Notes: a model not told the origin generated them from the letters alone. Counted from the stretch's first letter, positions 1 through 11,600 are shown. The stretch is 64,000 nt of DNA from Bacteroidota bacterium (GCA_018268015.1 JAFDXJ010000050.1:124001-188000), one strand, 5' to 3'. Made by a program: numbers and translations.

Positions 1-3000
1 ATTTTCTTCTCTTAATGCACGAAGTGATATGATTTGGCCGGGTTTTAAGATGCTGCTTTCACCGGCATCTATCACAACTTTTTTATCAAAGATGCGATCA
101 TTCTCCATATTAAATTCAAAACGGTCTTCCAGATCTTCTTCGAGGAATTTTGTGTCACCGGCATCCACAATTTCCACTTTCTTCATCATTTGACGAACAA
201 TAACTTCTATATGTTTATCATTGATTTTTACACCTTGTAAACGATATACTTCCTGTATTTCATTTACTACATATTCCTGAACTGCAAATGGGCCGCGAAT
301 TGATAATATATCTGCAGGCGCAATCTGTCCATCACTTAATGGTGTACCGGCTTTTACAAAATCACCTTCTTGCACGAGTATCTGCCTGGTTAAGGGGACA
401 AGATATTTTTTAATGATACCATCTTTTGCTTCCACTACAATTTCCCTGTTGCCTCTTTTGATATTACCAAATTCTACTACACCATCAATTTCACATACAA
501 CTGCGGGGTTGCTTGGATTACGCGCTTCAAAAAGCTCTGTAACACGAGGTAAGCCCCCGGTAATATCACTTGATTTTCTCAAGGTCCTGGGTATTTTTAC
601 AAGGATTTGTCCGGCTTTTACCATTTCCCCTTCTTCTACAACCAAGCGGCTTCCAACAGGAAGGTTGTACACCTTTGTTTCTTTGCCCACAACTTCCATC
701 CCGGGGATCTTTGTTTTATCCTTTGTATCTATAACCACTTTATCTCTGTGACCTGTTTGTTCATCAGATTCTTCCCGGTAAGTAATACCTTCCAAAACAT
801 TTTCAAATTTCACTTCACCTGAAATTTCAGATATAATGATGTTATTGAATGGATCCCAAGTACATATCACATCTCCTTTTTTGACAGTCTGGCCATTTTT
901 CACCATTAATTCAGATCCATAAGGAACGTTGTTGGTAATTAAAATCCGGTCATTTTTATCATCCATCAAACGTACTTCTCCAGTACGTCCAATAACGATT
1001 ACAGATTTTTTATCTTCTGCATTTTGAGAAACAACCGTCCGTAATCCATCAAAGTGAACCGTTGCGTCAAATTTTGCTATTAATTTTGATTCTACAGAGG
1101 ATGAACCGGCAACTCCACCCACGTGGAATGTACGCAGTGTAAGCTGTGTTCCTGGTTCACCAATAGATTGAGCAGCAATAATTCCAACTGCATCTCCTTT
1201 CTGAGCCAGGTAACCTGTTGCAAGGTTTTTGCCATAACATTTTACGCATACACCTCGCTTTGTCTCACACGTAAGAACAGAGCGAATATCCACAGTTTCT
1301 ATGCCGGCCTCTTCGATATGATGAGCTGCATCGTACGTAATTTCTTCTCCAGCTCCAATCAACAATTCATCTGATTGTGGATGATAAATATCATGGAGTG
1401 ACATGCGGCCAATAATTCTGTCAGACAAAGGCTCAATGATGTCTTCATTATCTTTTAAAGCGGAGATAGCTATACCACGTAAGGTACCACAATCTTCTTC
1501 TGTGATGACCACATCCTGAGCAACATCTACAAGGCGACGAGTCAGGTAACCCGCATCTGCCGTTTTCAAAGCGGTATCTGCAAGACCTTTTCGGGCACCA
1601 TGGGTAGATATGAAATAATCTAATACATTTAGGCCACCTTTAAAGTTAGACAGGATAGGGTTTTCAATAACCTCGGAACCACTGGAACCACTTTTCCTCG
1701 GTTTTGCCATTAATCCACGAATCCCAGCCAATTGTTTTACCTGAGTTTTAGAACCCCTCGCGCCCGAATCGAGCATCATATAAACTGAATTAAAACCATT
1801 TTTATCTGTTGCCATTTCCCTGATCAGTGTTTCAGTCAGGCGGGTATCTACGCGGCTCCAGATATCAATTACCTGGTTGTAGCGTTCATTATTGGTGATA
1901 AAACCCATATTATAGTTCTCCCACACTTCATCTACTTCAGCTTTTGCATCATCCAGTAATGAATCACGTATATCGGGGATAATTAAGTCATTAACACTAA
2001 AAGATAATCCTCCTTTGAATGCCATTCTGAATCCCAAAGTTTTAATATCATCCAGGAATTTGGCAGTTGTTGGGATATCCGTTATTTTAATGATATCCCC
2101 AATAATTTCACGAAGATTCTTTTTGGTGAGGACGGTATTAATGAAACCCACTTCTTTAGGAACCAGTTGGTTAAACATAATCCGGCCAATTGTGGTTTCT
2201 ATGATCTTTTTTACCAATTGCCCTTTTTCACGTACCTGGATGCGCACTTTTACGTAAGCTTGTAAATCTACAATGCCCTCATTATAAGCAATCATGGCTT
2301 CCTCCATATTGTAGAAAGTCATGCCTTCGCCTTTAATTTTTTCTTTAGTTGCAGGTTTTTTCCCTTTGGTAATATAATAAAGGCCTAAAACCATATCCTG
2401 TGATGGGAGTGTAATGGGAGTCCCGTTCTGAGGATTCAAAATATTATGTGCAGAGAGCATTAATAATTGAGCTTCCAGGATAGCGGCATTGCTTAAAGGT
2501 ACATGTACGGCCATCTGGTCTCCATCAAAGTCAGCGTTAAATGCGGTGGTGACTAAAGGGTGTAATTGAATGGCTTTTCCTTCTACTAATTTTGGTTGAA
2601 ATGATTGAATTGATAAGCGGTGAAGGGTAGGGGCGCGATTCAACATTACGGGATGTCCTTTCAGAATATTCTCCAGGATATCCCAAACAATATTATCTTT
2701 TCGGTCAACCAATTTTTTAGCTGATTTGACTGTTTTTACAATACCACGTTCAATTAATTTCCGGATGATAAAGGGTTTAAACAGTTCTGCTGCCATATCT
2801 TTAGGCAGTCCACATTCATGCATTTTTAAGTCAGGTCCTACAACGATTACAGAACGGCCTGAATAGTCAACACGTTTACCCAATAAGTTCTGGCGGAAAC
2901 GGCCCTGTTTTCCTTTTAAAACATCTGATAATGATTTTAAAGCGCGTCCACCTTCTGCTTTTACAGCATTTGATTTTCGGCTATTATCAAATAATGAATC

Positions 3001-3951
3001 AATGGCTTCCTGCAACATCCTTTTCTCATTACGAAGGATTACTTCAGGAGCTTTAATTTCTAATAATCTTTTTAAGCGATTATTACGGATAATAACACGC
3101 CTGTATAAATCATTCAGATCAGATGAAGCAAACCTGCCGCCATCTAATGGTACCAATGGCCTCAATTCAGGTGGAATAACGGGTATGTATTGCATAACCA
3201 TCCACTCAGGCTTGTTATTAATACGGGTGCCTGCATCACGAAAACCTTCTACAACGCTCAATCTTTTCAGCGCATCCGCTTTTCTTTGCTGAGATGTTTC
3301 ATGTGCGGCTGAATTACGAAGTGTATAACTTAATTCATCCAGGTCAATTTTAGCAAGAAGATCCTGAACAGCTTCAGCTCCCATTTTCGCTATAAATTTT
3401 TGAGGATCATCATCTGGTAGCATTTGATTTTCTCTTGGCAAATTATCCAGGATATCCAGGTACTCTTCTTCACTAAGAAGATCTCCCATCTGCAATCCTT
3501 TATCTTCTCTGATACCGGCCTGGATGACCGCATAACGTTCATAGTAAATGATTGTCTCCAGTTTCTTTGAGCTCATGCCAAGCAAGTAACCAATTTTATT
3601 GGGCAGGCTTTTAAAGTACCAGATATGTACAATCGGCACAACCAGTTTAATATGGCCCATACGCTCACGACGAACTTTCTTTTCAGTTACTTCCACACCA
3701 CAACGATCGCACACGATGCCTTTATAACGAATCCGTTTGTATTTTCCACAAGCGCATTCATAATCTTTTACCGGGCCGAAGATGCGTTCGCAAAAAAGCC
3801 CGTCACGTTCTGGTTTGTAAGTGCGGTAATTAATGGTTTCGGGTTTCAGCACTTCGCCGAAACTTCTTTCAAGAATACTGTCCGGAGATGCCAGACCAAT
3901 GGTTATTTGGGAAAATGTTGATCTGGTGCGGTTTTCTCTGTTCATGGCCAT
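1..3951 (-). CDS. rpoC: RNA polymerase subunit beta' (RpoC), 3' end outside window
   Basis: Catalytic largest subunit of RNA polymerase. The minus strand is open from an ATG at 3951 to base 1, giving 1,317 codons; roughly the last hundred residues expected for the family lie beyond the left edge. Visible landmarks are the N-terminal zinc ribbon (Cys66, Cys68, Cys81, Cys84) and the Mg-binding NADFDGD active-site loop, with aspartates 474, 476 and 478 encoded at 2518-2532. A second in-frame ATG two codons downstream (3945) is an alternative start. It is preceded not by rpoB but by clpC on the same strand, 459 bases upstream. It has its own consensus promoter at 4128-4158, and clpC ends in a terminator, so rpoC appears to be transcribed separately here. 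Confidence 0.98.
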   Translation of the reverse strand, partial: MAMNRENRTRSTFSQITIGLASPDSILERSFGEVLKPETINYRTYKPERDGLFCERIFGPVKDYECACGKYKRIRYKGIVCDRCGVEVTEKKVRRERMGHIKLVVPIVHIWYFKSLPNKIGYLLGMSSKKLETIIYYERYAVIQAGIREDKGLQMGDLLSEEEYLDILDNLPRENQMLPDDDPQKFIAKMGAEAVQDLLAKIDLDELSYTLRNSAAHETSQQRKADALKRLSVVEGFRDAGTRINNKPEWMVMQYIPVIPPELRPLVPLDGGRFASSDLNDLYRRVIIRNNRLKRLLEIKAPEVILRNEKRMLQEAIDSLFDNSRKSNAVKAEGGRALKSLSDVLKGKQGRFRQNLLGKRVDYSGRSVIVVGPDLKMHECGLPKDMAAELFKPFIIRKLIERGIVKTVKSAKKLVDRKDNIVWDILENILKGHPVMLNRAPTLHRLSIQSFQPKLVEGKAIQLHPLVTTAFNADFDGDQMAVHVPLSNAAILEAQLLMLSAHNILNPQNGTPITLPSQDMVLGLYYITKGKKPATKEKIKGEGMTFYNMEEAMIAYNEGIVDLQAYVKVRIQVREKGQLVKKIIETTIGRIMFNQLVPKEVGFINTVLTKKNLREIIGDIIKITDIPTTAKFLDDIKTLGFRMAFKGGLSFSVNDLIIPDIRDSLLDDAKAEVDEVWENYNMGFITNNERYNQVIDIWSRVDTRLTETLIREMATDKNGFNSVYMMLDSGARGSKTQVKQLAGIRGLMAKPRKSGSSGSEVIENPILSNFKGGLNVLDYFISTHGARKGLADTALKTADAGYLTRRLVDVAQDVVITEEDCGTLRGIAISALKDNEDIIEPLSDRIIGRMSLHDIYHPQSDELLIGAGEEITYDAAHHIEEAGIETVDIRSVLTCETKRGVCVKCYGKNLATGYLAQKGDAVGIIAAQSIGEPGTQLTLRTFHVGGVAGSSSVESKLIAKFDATVHFDGLRTVVSQNAEDKKSVIVIGRTGEVRLMDDKNDRILITNNVPYGSELMVKNGQTVKKGDVICTWDPFNNIIISEISGEVKFENVLEGITYREESDEQTGHRDKVVIDTKDKTKIPGMEVVGKETKVYNLPVGSRLVVEEGEMVKAGQILVKIPRTLRKSSDITGGLPRVTELFEARNPSNPAVVCEIDGVVEFGNIKRGNREIVVEAKDGIIKKYLVPLTRQILVQEGDFVKAGTPLSDGQIAPADILSIRGPFAVQEYVVNEIQEVYRLQGVKINDKHIEVIVRQMMKKVEIVDAGDTKFLEEDLEDRFEFNMENDRIFDKKVVIDAGESSILKPGQIISLRALREEN

Positions 3952-4127
3952 ATATCTTATTCGGGTTTTATAAGTGAATTCCAATGTTGTTTTCAAATTT
4001 CCATACACGCATATCCTTGTATAAAGCCAAAAATCAATAATCCCTTTTAGGGTTATTCCGGTAGTAAGTCAGGCTAATATAGTTATGGGAAATGTGTGCG
4101 TTGAAAATTTCAAAATGCATAGGGCGG

Positions 4128-4158
4128 CAAAGGTACTAATATTTATATATATGACAAA
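4128..4158 (-). promoter_or_regulatory. rpoC promoter (Bacteroidota -33/-7 type)
   Basis: On the minus strand TTTG (4155-4158) is followed after exactly 19 bases by TACCTTTG (4128-4135). Both boxes match the Bacteroidota consensus TTTG / TAnnTTTG. Transcription would start near 4122, leaving a leader of about 170 nt before the rpoC ATG. The rest of 3952-4360 shows no gene that I can support. Confidence 0.75.
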
Positions 4159-4349
4159 AATCATTCCTTTTTATTTTTTAAGGTAAAAAGATGTTTTTTC
4201 ATCCAAGGAAATGTCTTTGCCCAGGCAAATGATCATTTTTTTAAAATAATAGAGGAATTATTGAAAACTATATCATGTCAATGATCCATCATCGAGGTAA
4301 TTCAATACGATTAGAAATTTCTAGTTTATGTAAAAGCTGGAATTGGAAA

Positions 4350-4383
4350 AAAAAATCAAAAAAAACAGGCTGAAAAGCCTGTT
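4350..4383 (-). terminator. Rho-independent terminator of clpC
   Basis: Read on the minus strand, an 8-bp stem AACAGGCT / AGCCTGTT with a four-base loop is followed by a run of eight T and then, after a short gap, another T run. It begins 28 bases after the clpC stop codon and separates clpC from rpoC. Confidence 0.85.
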
Positions 4384-4410
4384 ACTTATTTGCTAATTTT
4401 TGAATGGACC

Positions 4411-6939
4411 TTATTTTACACTTTCTTCAGCCCGTTTTTCGAATTCAAATTTTATCTGGCCGCTATCCTTATCATATTTGGCAATTAATGCATCTCCATT
4501 TTTGACGTTCATATTAATGATTTCTTCCGCCAAAGGATCTTCCAGGTATTTTTGAATGGCCCGATGTAAAGGCCTGGCTCCAAATTGAACATCATACCCT
4601 TTTTCTGCTAAGAATTCTTTGGCTTCTGTAGTGAGTTCCAGTGTAAATCCTAAGGTGGATAAGCGTTTCATTACATCATTCAACAATAAATCTACAATTT
4701 GCAGAATATTCTCTTTACTTAAAGAATTGAAAACGACGACATCATCCACGCGGTTTAAAAATTCGGGCGAAAAGGTTCTTTTCAGCGCTTTTTCAATGAC
4801 GGCTTTATTATTTTCATCCTGGTTTTGCATACGGTTTGCAGTTGCAAAGCCTACTCCATCACCAAACTCTTTTAACTGACGCACCCCAATATTGGACGTC
4901 ATAATAATGACGGTATTTTTAAAATCTACTTTTCGGCCAAGGCCATCTGTTAGTTGGCCATCATCCAAAACCTGTAACAATATATTGTAAATATCCGGGT
5001 GTGCTTTTTCAATTTCATCCAATAATATAACGCTATAAGGTTTCCGGCGAATTTTTTCTGTCAATTGACCGCCTTCTTCATAGCCAACATAACCGGGAGG
5101 TGCGCCAATCAGGCGGCTGAGAGAGAATTTTTCCATATACTCACTCATGTCTATTCGTACCAATGCATCCAGGCTATCGAACATATAACGGGAAAGAGCG
5201 CGCGCCAGCTCCGTTTTTCCTACACCCGTAGGGCCGAGGAAAATAAAAGAACCAACCGGTTTTTTGGGATCTTTTAACCCTACACGGTTTCTTTGTATTG
5301 CTTTAACCACCTTATCAATAGCTTGTTCCTGGCCGATTACGACGGATTGCATATCCTTCTGCATGTTGCGCAGTTTTTCACTTTCAGCCTGTACCATTCT
5401 TTTCACAGGAATCCCCGTCATCATGCTCACCACTTCTGCAATGGCATCCTCATCAATGGGATATCTTTTATGTTTACTTTCTTCTTCCCAATCATTTTTG
5501 GCCTTTTCCAATTCCTCACCCAGTCTTTTTTCTTTATCGCGAAGAGAAGCAGCCTCTTCGAAACGCTGACTTTTTACGACTTTGTTTTTCTCAAGCTTTA
5601 TTTCTTCAATCTTTTTTTCCAGATCAACAATATTTTGCGGCACATTGATGTTTTTTAAATGTACTCTTGCACCCACTTCATCCAATACATCAATGGCTTT
5701 ATCCGGTAAAAGGCGGTCTGTCATATACCGGTCACTCAGTTTTACACAGGCATCAATAGCTTCCTGATTGTAGGTGACATTGTGATAATCTTCATATTTA
5801 GATTTAATATTATCCAGGATTTGAATTGTTTCATCTACGGAAGGAGGGTCAATCATCACTTTTTGAAAACGTCTGTCAAGTGCACCATCCTTTTCAATAT
5901 GCATACGATATTCATCCAGGGTAGATGCACCAATACATTGGAGTTCACCACGTGAAAGAGCAGGTTTAAAAATATTACTTGCATCAAGAGAACCGCTTGC
6001 GCCACCGGCACCTACGATCGTATGTATTTCATCAATAAATAAAATGACATCCCTGTTTTTTTCAAGTTCATTCATGATCGCTTTCATTCTTTCCTCAAAT
6101 TGCCCGCGGTATTTCGTGCCGGCAACAAGAGCTGCTAGGTCCAGGCTGATAACCCTTTTATCAAATAAAACACGACTGACTTTTCTTTGAATGATGCGAA
6201 GCGCCAAACCCTCCACGATAGCCGTTTTACCTACACCCGGTTCACCAATGAGAATTGGATTATTCTTTTTCCGGCGTGAAAGAATTTGAGAGACTCTTTC
6301 TATTTCAACATTACGACCTACAATTGGATCCAGTGATCCTAATTCGGCAAGACGGGTAATGTCACGACCAAAATTATCTAATACTGGGGTTTTACTTTTT
6401 GTTGTAGAGCCGGGTTTATTTCTTTGCGGTGAAATAAAACTTTTTTTCTCTTCATCAAAGTCATCTTCATTTTCTTCTGAGAACTCATTTTGAATTTCAT
6501 TGTTTTTGACCATGCCTAAATCATTCCGGAAAATATCATAATCAATATCAAACTGGTTTAAAATTTGAGTGGCGATATTATCTTTATTTTTTAAAATGGA
6601 AAGCATCAAATGTTCCGTTTCTACTAACTGACTTTTTAATGCTTTTTGTTCCAATACAGAAACCCTGATTACTTTTTCTGCTTGTTTGGTGAGCGGAAGG
6701 CTATTGATGTTTGCAATATTTTTATCTGTCTTATCTTTAATGGCAATTTCAATTTCTTTCCGCAATTCATATAAATCCACATTCAGTTGTTTCAAGATTT
6801 TTATAGCCGTATTATCTCCCTCACGTATAAGGCCGAGTAACAGATGCTCGGTGCCAATAAAATCATTTCCGAGCCTTAAAGCTTCTTCCCGGGAAAAGGA
6901 AATGATTTCTTTAACTTGTGGTGAAAAATTATTATCCAT
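4411..6939 (-). CDS. clpC: ATP-dependent Clp protease ATP-binding subunit ClpC
   Basis: An 842-residue HSP100 unfoldase that delivers proteins to ClpP. In order: two Clp N-terminal repeats (about residues 5-145, opening with the ISFSREEA and [11 protein letters not shown] signatures), an acidic linker (153-170), AAA+ domain 1 with Walker A GEPGVGKT at 232-239 and Walker B LFIDEIH, a UVR-like coiled segment in the middle domain ([18 protein letters not shown]) that marks ClpC rather than ClpB, AAA+ domain 2 with Walker A GPTGVGKT, and the ClpB D2-small C-terminal domain. Length is normal for ClpC. It is transcribed toward rpoC but separated from it by a terminator. It is divergent from the STAS gene. 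No ctsR or mcsAB is adjacent, as is usual outside Firmicutes. Confidence 0.97.
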   Translation of the reverse strand: MDNNFSPQVKEIISFSREEALRLGNDFIGTEHLLLGLIREGDNTAIKILKQLNVDLYELRKEIEIAIKDKTDKNIANINSLPLTKQAEKVIRVSVLEQKALKSQLVETEHLMLSILKNKDNIATQILNQFDIDYDIFRNDLGMVKNNEIQNEFSEENEDDFDEEKKSFISPQRNKPGSTTKSKTPVLDNFGRDITRLAELGSLDPIVGRNVEIERVSQILSRRKKNNPILIGEPGVGKTAIVEGLALRIIQRKVSRVLFDKRVISLDLAALVAGTKYRGQFEERMKAIMNELEKNRDVILFIDEIHTIVGAGGASGSLDASNIFKPALSRGELQCIGASTLDEYRMHIEKDGALDRRFQKVMIDPPSVDETIQILDNIKSKYEDYHNVTYNQEAIDACVKLSDRYMTDRLLPDKAIDVLDEVGARVHLKNINVPQNIVDLEKKIEEIKLEKNKVVKSQRFEEAASLRDKEKRLGEELEKAKNDWEEESKHKRYPIDEDAIAEVVSMMTGIPVKRMVQAESEKLRNMQKDMQSVVIGQEQAIDKVVKAIQRNRVGLKDPKKPVGSFIFLGPTGVGKTELARALSRYMFDSLDALVRIDMSEYMEKFSLSRLIGAPPGYVGYEEGGQLTEKIRRKPYSVILLDEIEKAHPDIYNILLQVLDDGQLTDGLGRKVDFKNTVIIMTSNIGVRQLKEFGDGVGFATANRMQNQDENNKAVIEKALKRTFSPEFLNRVDDVVVFNSLSKENILQIVDLLLNDVMKRLSTLGFTLELTTEAKEFLAEKGYDVQFGARPLHRAIQKYLEDPLAEEIINMNVKNGDALIAKYDKDSGQIKFEFEKRAEESVK

Positions 6940-7038
6940 TTATCTATTTTTAAAATATGTTTATACAATAATAACGAATAAATTTGATGCAATGACTTAT
7001 ACAGTTTTGCACAAATGTTAAATAAAAAATGACCAATT

Positions 7039-7422
7039 ATGGAATTCAAAATTGATACCAGAGAAAAATTTACGACAATCACGCTGCTAAATGAAATCTT
7101 ATCTGACAATATTACAGGGTTGTTAGATGAAAAATGTAGAGAAATTCTTGCCGGAGACATCAAAAATGTGATCTTAAACTTTGCAAAAATTCAAGAGATG
7201 GATTTGCCCAATGCTCAAAAACTTATTGAATTGAGAATGCTTTTCTTTGAGCAAAATGCCTCTTTTGTTATTTGTGAATTACAAAAAGAAATACAGCAAT
7301 TCCTTGATCAAAATGATCTACTGGAAACATTAAATATTACACCTACGGAAAGTGAAGCTTGGGATATTGTACAAATGGAAGAAATAGAAAGAGAGTATTT
7401 AGATGATGATTTTCCGGGTTAA
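7039..7422 (+). CDS. STAS-domain protein (anti-sigma factor antagonist-like)
   Basis: A 127-residue single-domain protein with the alternating strand-helix pattern of SpoIIAA-type STAS domains, which bind anti-sigma kinases in partner-switching systems. The position that normally carries the phosphorylated serine (family pattern MDSSG) reads MDLPN at residues 54-58, so Leu56 replaces the serine and it probably cannot be switched off by phosphorylation. The C-terminus is acidic. It is divergent from clpC and ends 3 bases before the convergent carboxypeptidase gene. No serine kinase or PP2C phosphatase lies nearby. The fold assignment is by pattern only; the partner is unknown. Confidence 0.75.
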   Translation: MEFKIDTREKFTTITLLNEILSDNITGLLDEKCREILAGDIKNVILNFAKIQEMDLPNAQKLIELRMLFFEQNASFVICELQKEIQQFLDQNDLLETLNITPTESEAWDIVQMEEIEREYLDDDFPG

Positions 7423-7425
7423 AAA

Positions 7426-8817
7426 TTATTTCAATGCATTCAATACTTCATACATTTTTTGGGTAATCTTTCCCTGATGGCTATCGTAGTTATTTACAAT
7501 GAATGCAAAAATATAGGTACGACCATTTGAGGAATGTATATAACCTGTGAATGCTTTTACGCTATTTATCGTTCCGCTTTTCATTTTAATTTGATTGAAT
7601 TCCGGTAAGGCTTTATAGAAAGCCGGATACCAAGATTGAGACTTTGCATATTGAAGTGCCTTGACCAGAGATGCTGCAGTGATACGATTTTGCGGTGATA
7701 AGCCACTTCCATCAAAAATATTTAATGCGGATTTTTCTATGCCTTTTCTTTCCCAAAAATTTTGCAGCGTAATGACCCCTTTTTCAGTTGAGAAGGATTG
7801 ATTTTCTTTTTCAGCCATTTTTTGCAAAAATGCTTCTCCATATAAATTAATACTTTTTTGAAGAAAAAAATAAATGAGACTATCTAATGAAGGCGATTTA
7901 TACGTGTAAATGGTCTTTAAATTTGAGTCACTTTTTTTGTCAATTATCTTACTATTTGAATCAATGAAATTTATGTTATTACTCAAATATTTTTTGAGGT
8001 CATATTTGAAATAGGCCTCCGGGTTTTTTACAGAACCATGTACAACAAAATCATTTTTATCAACGGGGATCGTTCCTTTTATTAAGAAATTTGAAGAATG
8101 AAAAGGAAGATAAATGTACGATTGATCCCCGCTTCCTGCTTCGGCTGAGATTACATGATTATCAAATTTTAAAAAAAATGAAGGATCATTATTAACAGAA
8201 AGAATGGTTACCGGCTCACCCATTTTTTTCCCGGAACGAAGATGCAGGTCATAGGTATTTTCGCGCCAATTTAAACCTGAAGAAGCAGCTCCATAATAAT
8301 TGCCCAAATCTTCCCAAATCCAGGCTCCCGGTATTTCAGGAGTAGCTGCTTCTACAACAATATTGCCACGGATAACCCGGATTCCTAAGTCATGTAAATG
8401 ATCTGCAAGTTGAGTGAAAATTTGTTTGGGAGAAGTACCGGGATATAAGTTGCTACCAAGTGACGGGTCCCCGCTTCCGCGAATAATGATATCACCATTG
8501 AGTGTATCTCTACTCATGGTTCCGGTGTAGTCAAAATCTGTTTTATAGGTGTAGTCTTTCCCAAACAACTCAAAGGCAGCAATTGCTGTAAGAATTTTCT
8601 GGGTACTTCCCGGAGCAAGACCCATTTCATCATTTAGTTTATACACCGTCTCGCCTGATGCGGCATTCATCACATAAAATCCGGTTACGGCATGTTTTAA
8701 TAATGGGTCTGCCAAGAAATTTTCCATGGCTTTATTGAGCTTTAAATTGGTTTCCTGTGAAAAGGATGATGAGCAAAAACACAAAAAAATAAATATTGCA
8801 GTTACTTTTTTCTTCAT
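7426..8817 (-). CDS. dacB: D-alanyl-D-alanine carboxypeptidase/endopeptidase, PBP4 family (peptidase S13)
   Basis: A periplasmic peptidoglycan hydrolase that trims or opens cross-links. Residues 1-20 form a signal peptide ending in SFSQ. The three penicillin-binding motifs are visible: SxxK as STQK (Ser71, Lys74), SxN as SIN within KSINLYGEAF, and KSG in KMKSGT (the usual K[ST]G). The large insertion between motifs 1 and 2 is typical of class C PBPs. I chose the ATG at 8817, which gives 463 residues. The frame extends upstream to a TTG at 8844, but that would put nine residues before an otherwise canonical signal peptide. It converges with the STAS gene, 3 bases apart. Confidence 0.93.
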   Translation of the reverse strand: MKKKVTAIFIFLCFCSSSFSQETNLKLNKAMENFLADPLLKHAVTGFYVMNAASGETVYKLNDEMGLAPGSTQKILTAIAAFELFGKDYTYKTDFDYTGTMSRDTLNGDIIIRGSGDPSLGSNLYPGTSPKQIFTQLADHLHDLGIRVIRGNIVVEAATPEIPGAWIWEDLGNYYGAASSGLNWRENTYDLHLRSGKKMGEPVTILSVNNDPSFFLKFDNHVISAEAGSGDQSYIYLPFHSSNFLIKGTIPVDKNDFVVHGSVKNPEAYFKYDLKKYLSNNINFIDSNSKIIDKKSDSNLKTIYTYKSPSLDSLIYFFLQKSINLYGEAFLQKMAEKENQSFSTEKGVITLQNFWERKGIEKSALNIFDGSGLSPQNRITAASLVKALQYAKSQSWYPAFYKALPEFNQIKMKSGTINSVKAFTGYIHSSNGRTYIFAFIVNNYDSHQGKITQKMYEVLNALK

Positions 8818-8935
8818 ACTAAAGAATGATATCATTGAAAGCAATATTACATTGGATTTGATAAAATTGGTTCTACAAAATACTTAAATATTTTATGAGC
8901 GGGCTTTATCTTGCATTAAATTTTCTGATATCAGT

Positions 8936-10186
8936 ATGGAAAAGATAAATGCGTCGATTATTACCATTGGTGATGAATTGTTAATTGGACAAGTTGTTGA
9001 TACCAATAGCGCCTGGATAGGAAAGAGGTTGCTGGAAAACGGTATATGGGTTTCTCATAAATTTTCTGTGGGAGATCAATATGAAGATATTTGGCATACA
9101 TTGGATATTGCTGCAAAAGAATCACAAGTCATCATTATTACTGGTGGTTTAGGGCCAACAGCAGATGATATTACAAAGCCATTATTGTGTTCGTATTTTG
9201 AGGGAAAGATGATTGAGGATAAAGATACTTTGGATCATATTACACATCTTTTCCAACATGTTTTTAAAAGGTCCATGCCCTTATTGGAAAGTAACCGGCG
9301 TCAGGCTGAGGTTCCTGATGTATGTACCGTTTTGAAAAATGAAATAGGTACTGCTCCGGGGATGTTATTTGAAAAGAATGGGAAATATTTTTTCAGTTTA
9401 CCAGGAGTGCCTTATGAAATGCAAATCCTGATGCAAAACCAGGTTTTGCCTTTTTTGCAAATTCATTTTAAGCTGCCGCCAATTGCCTATCGCACTTTAT
9501 TGACATTTGGGATTGGAGAGTCATTGCTTGCTGAGAAAATTAAAGATTTTGAAGCATCATTACCTCATGAAATAAAATTGGCCTACCTGCCAAATTTCGG
9601 AATGCTCAGACTGAGATTAACGGCTCAGGGTGTATCAACGGAAATTTTGGAAAGCGCTTTTGATAAATTAAAAGAATTAACAAAAGAGTGGTTAGTAGTA
9701 CCATCGGATATAACGATGCAGGAAGTGGTTGCTCATTTATTTTTCCAAAATAAAAAAACCCTCGCTACTGCGGAGAGTTGTACCGGAGGTTATATTGCAC
9801 ATTTGCTAACGGCAATACCCAACGCTTCGGAATTTTTCAAAGGAAGTACGGTTGCTTATTCAAATTATATTAAAAGTAAAGTACTCAATGTAAAAAGTGA
9901 AACATTAGAAAAAGTGGGTGCCGTGAGTGAAGAAACCGTTAGAGAAATGGTTTCAGGCACATTAGCTATTATGAATACGGATTATGCCCTGGCTGTATCA
10001 GGAATTATGGGGCCGGGTGGGGGTACAAAAGAAAAGCCGATAGGCACGGTATGGATTGCGGTAGGAAATAATGATAAAATTGTTTCAAAGATCATCCATG
10101 TCCGTTTTGACAGGGAAAGGAATATTCATTTAACCGCTATACAGGCGCTAAATTTTTTGCGTGAGTTTATACTTGAAAAACTTTAG
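8936..10186 (+). CDS. cinA: CinA family protein (nicotinamide-nucleotide amidohydrolase / competence-damage protein)
   Basis: A 416-residue, two-domain CinA. The N-terminal half is a MoaB/MogA-like domain (ITIGDELLIGQVVDTNS start; GGLGPTADDIT). The C-terminal half (from about residue 255) is the CinA/PncC domain with AESCTGG and AVSGIMGPGGG. The C-terminal domain deamidates NMN in pyridine-nucleotide salvage; the N-terminal domain hydrolyses ADP-ribose in characterised relatives. Length and domain order match standard full-length CinA. It is followed 73 bases later by the E2 gene on the same strand, which has its own promoter-like box. Confidence 0.95.
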   Translation: MEKINASIITIGDELLIGQVVDTNSAWIGKRLLENGIWVSHKFSVGDQYEDIWHTLDIAAKESQVIIITGGLGPTADDITKPLLCSYFEGKMIEDKDTLDHITHLFQHVFKRSMPLLESNRRQAEVPDVCTVLKNEIGTAPGMLFEKNGKYFFSLPGVPYEMQILMQNQVLPFLQIHFKLPPIAYRTLLTFGIGESLLAEKIKDFEASLPHEIKLAYLPNFGMLRLRLTAQGVSTEILESAFDKLKELTKEWLVVPSDITMQEVVAHLFFQNKKTLATAESCTGGYIAHLLTAIPNASEFFKGSTVAYSNYIKSKVLNVKSETLEKVGAVSEETVREMVSGTLAIMNTDYALAVSGIMGPGGGTKEKPIGTVWIAVGNNDKIVSKIIHVRFDRERNIHLTAIQALNFLREFILEKL

Positions 10187-10197
10187 TCTGCAAGTAT

Positions 10198-10205
10198 TAT
10201 CTTTG
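10198..10205 (+). promoter_or_regulatory. Candidate -7 promoter box for the E2 gene
   Basis: TATCTTTG matches the Bacteroidota -7 element TAnnTTTG and lies 54 bases before the E2 start codon, in the short cinA-E2 gap. I see no good TTTG at the expected upstream distance, so the call rests on one box. Confidence 0.4.
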
Positions 10206-10259
10206 GCGCAGGTTTAATTTTGATAAACAAATAAAATACTATTACTAAAAATAAATTGT

Positions 10260-11600
10260 ATGGCGATTATTGACCTTGTAATGCCTAAAATGGGCGAAAG
10301 TATCATGGAAGCAACTATATTAAAGTGGCATAAAAAAGTGGGCGATCCCATTGCATTGGATGAAACTTTACTTGAAATTGCAACAGACAAAGTGGATAGT
10401 GAAGTCCCCAGCGCTGTTTCAGGAAAAATCGCTGAAATATTATTCAAGGAAAATGATGTAGTTCCTGTTGGTACTGTCATTGCAAAAGTGGAAACAAATG
10501 CCGGGAATCAGGTTGATGTGGCTCCTGTCGTACAGGCTCCACCCGCACCACAAACGGAAATGATTCAGGAAACACCCCCTTATGTTCCAAATATAACTCC
10601 TGCTGAAACACAGGTTCAATCTACAAATGTTATCGGAGCAAACCGGTTTTACTCACCTCTTGTTTTAAATATTGCACAAAGTGAAGGAATTCCCTTTAGT
10701 GATCTTGAAAAAATCCCGGGCACAGGTAATGATGGACGTGTAACTAAAAAAGATATATTGGCTTATATCGCTCAGGGTAAAAATATTACCACACCTGTAA
10801 GTGTGCCCACACCGGTAGAAAAAATCAGTGAGCCAACAGTTCCAACATCGGAAAAAGAAGAAAGCCTGCAACTTCAAAAAAATATTCCGGGTAATGTGGA
10901 AATAATTGAAATGGATCGCATGCGGAAGATGATTGCCAAACATATGGTGGATAGCAAACATACCAGCCCTCATGTTACCAGTTTTGCAGAAGCTGATGTC
11001 ACCAATATGGTCATTTGGCGTGATAAAGTGAAGAAAGAATTTGAAAAAAGAGAAGGAACAAAAATCACTTTCACTCCATTATTTATTGACTGCATTACAC
11101 GCGTCATAAAAAAATTCCCCATGATCAACAGTTCATTGGTGAATGATCAGATCATCATAAAAAAAGATATTAATATCGGTATGGCTACTGCTTTACCCAG
11201 TGGTAATTTGATCGTACCGGTGATACACAATGCAGACTACTTAAACTTAGTCGGATTAAGTAAAAAAGTAAATTCCCTTGCAGATAATGCCCGCAATAAT
11301 AAACTCCGCCCGGATGATACTCAGAATGGTACTTTCACTTTAACAAACGTGGGAACATTCGGTAGTTTAATGGGGACGCCGATTATCAATCAACCGCAAG
11401 TGGCTATATTAGCCGTAGGCGCTATTAAAAAGAGACCTGTTGTTATCGAAACAGAATTAGGCGATACCATTGGTATTCGCCACATGATGTATCTTTCATT
11501 AAGTTACGATCATCGTATTGTAGACGGTAGTTTAGGCGCTTCATTCCTTACAGCTGTAGCAAAAGAATTTGAAAAATGGGATATCAATTTAAATTGGTAA
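10260..11600 (+). CDS. Dihydrolipoamide acyltransferase (E2 of a 2-oxo-acid dehydrogenase complex)
   Basis: A 446-residue E2 that carries acyl groups on lipoate and transfers them to CoA. An N-terminal lipoyl domain has the lipoylated lysine in TDKVDSEV (Lys44). A Pro/Ala/Val/Thr-rich linker follows, then a peripheral subunit-binding domain (about 128-170, VLNIAQSEGI ... GNDGRVTKKDIL), a second linker, and the catalytic domain ending with the HxxxDG motif in SYDHRIVDG. One lipoyl domain and this layout fit pyruvate, branched-chain or 2-oxoglutarate complexes; I cannot tell which from sequence alone. No E1 or E3 gene is in the window, so the complex is encoded at several loci. Confidence 0.93.
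   Translation: MAIIDLVMPKMGESIMEATILKWHKKVGDPIALDETLLEIATDKVDSEVPSAVSGKIAEILFKENDVVPVGTVIAKVETNAGNQVDVAPVVQAPPAPQTEMIQETPPYVPNITPAETQVQSTNVIGANRFYSPLVLNIAQSEGIPFSDLEKIPGTGNDGRVTKKDILAYIAQGKNITTPVSVPTPVEKISEPTVPTSEKEESLQLQKNIPGNVEIIEMDRMRKMIAKHMVDSKHTSPHVTSFAEADVTNMVIWRDKVKKEFEKREGTKITFTPLFIDCITRVIKKFPMINSSLVNDQIIIKKDINIGMATALPSGNLIVPVIHNADYLNLVGLSKKVNSLADNARNNKLRPDDTQNGTFTLTNVGTFGSLMGTPIINQPQVAILAVGAIKKRPVVIETELGDTIGIRHMMYLSLSYDHRIVDGSLGASFLTAVAKEFEKWDINLNW

Noticed and set aside
413..3921. Plus-strand open frames of 71-112 residues opposite rpoC
   Set aside because: They lie antisense to a clear rpoC reading frame, have low-complexity Ser/Thr/Phe-rich products and no start signals.
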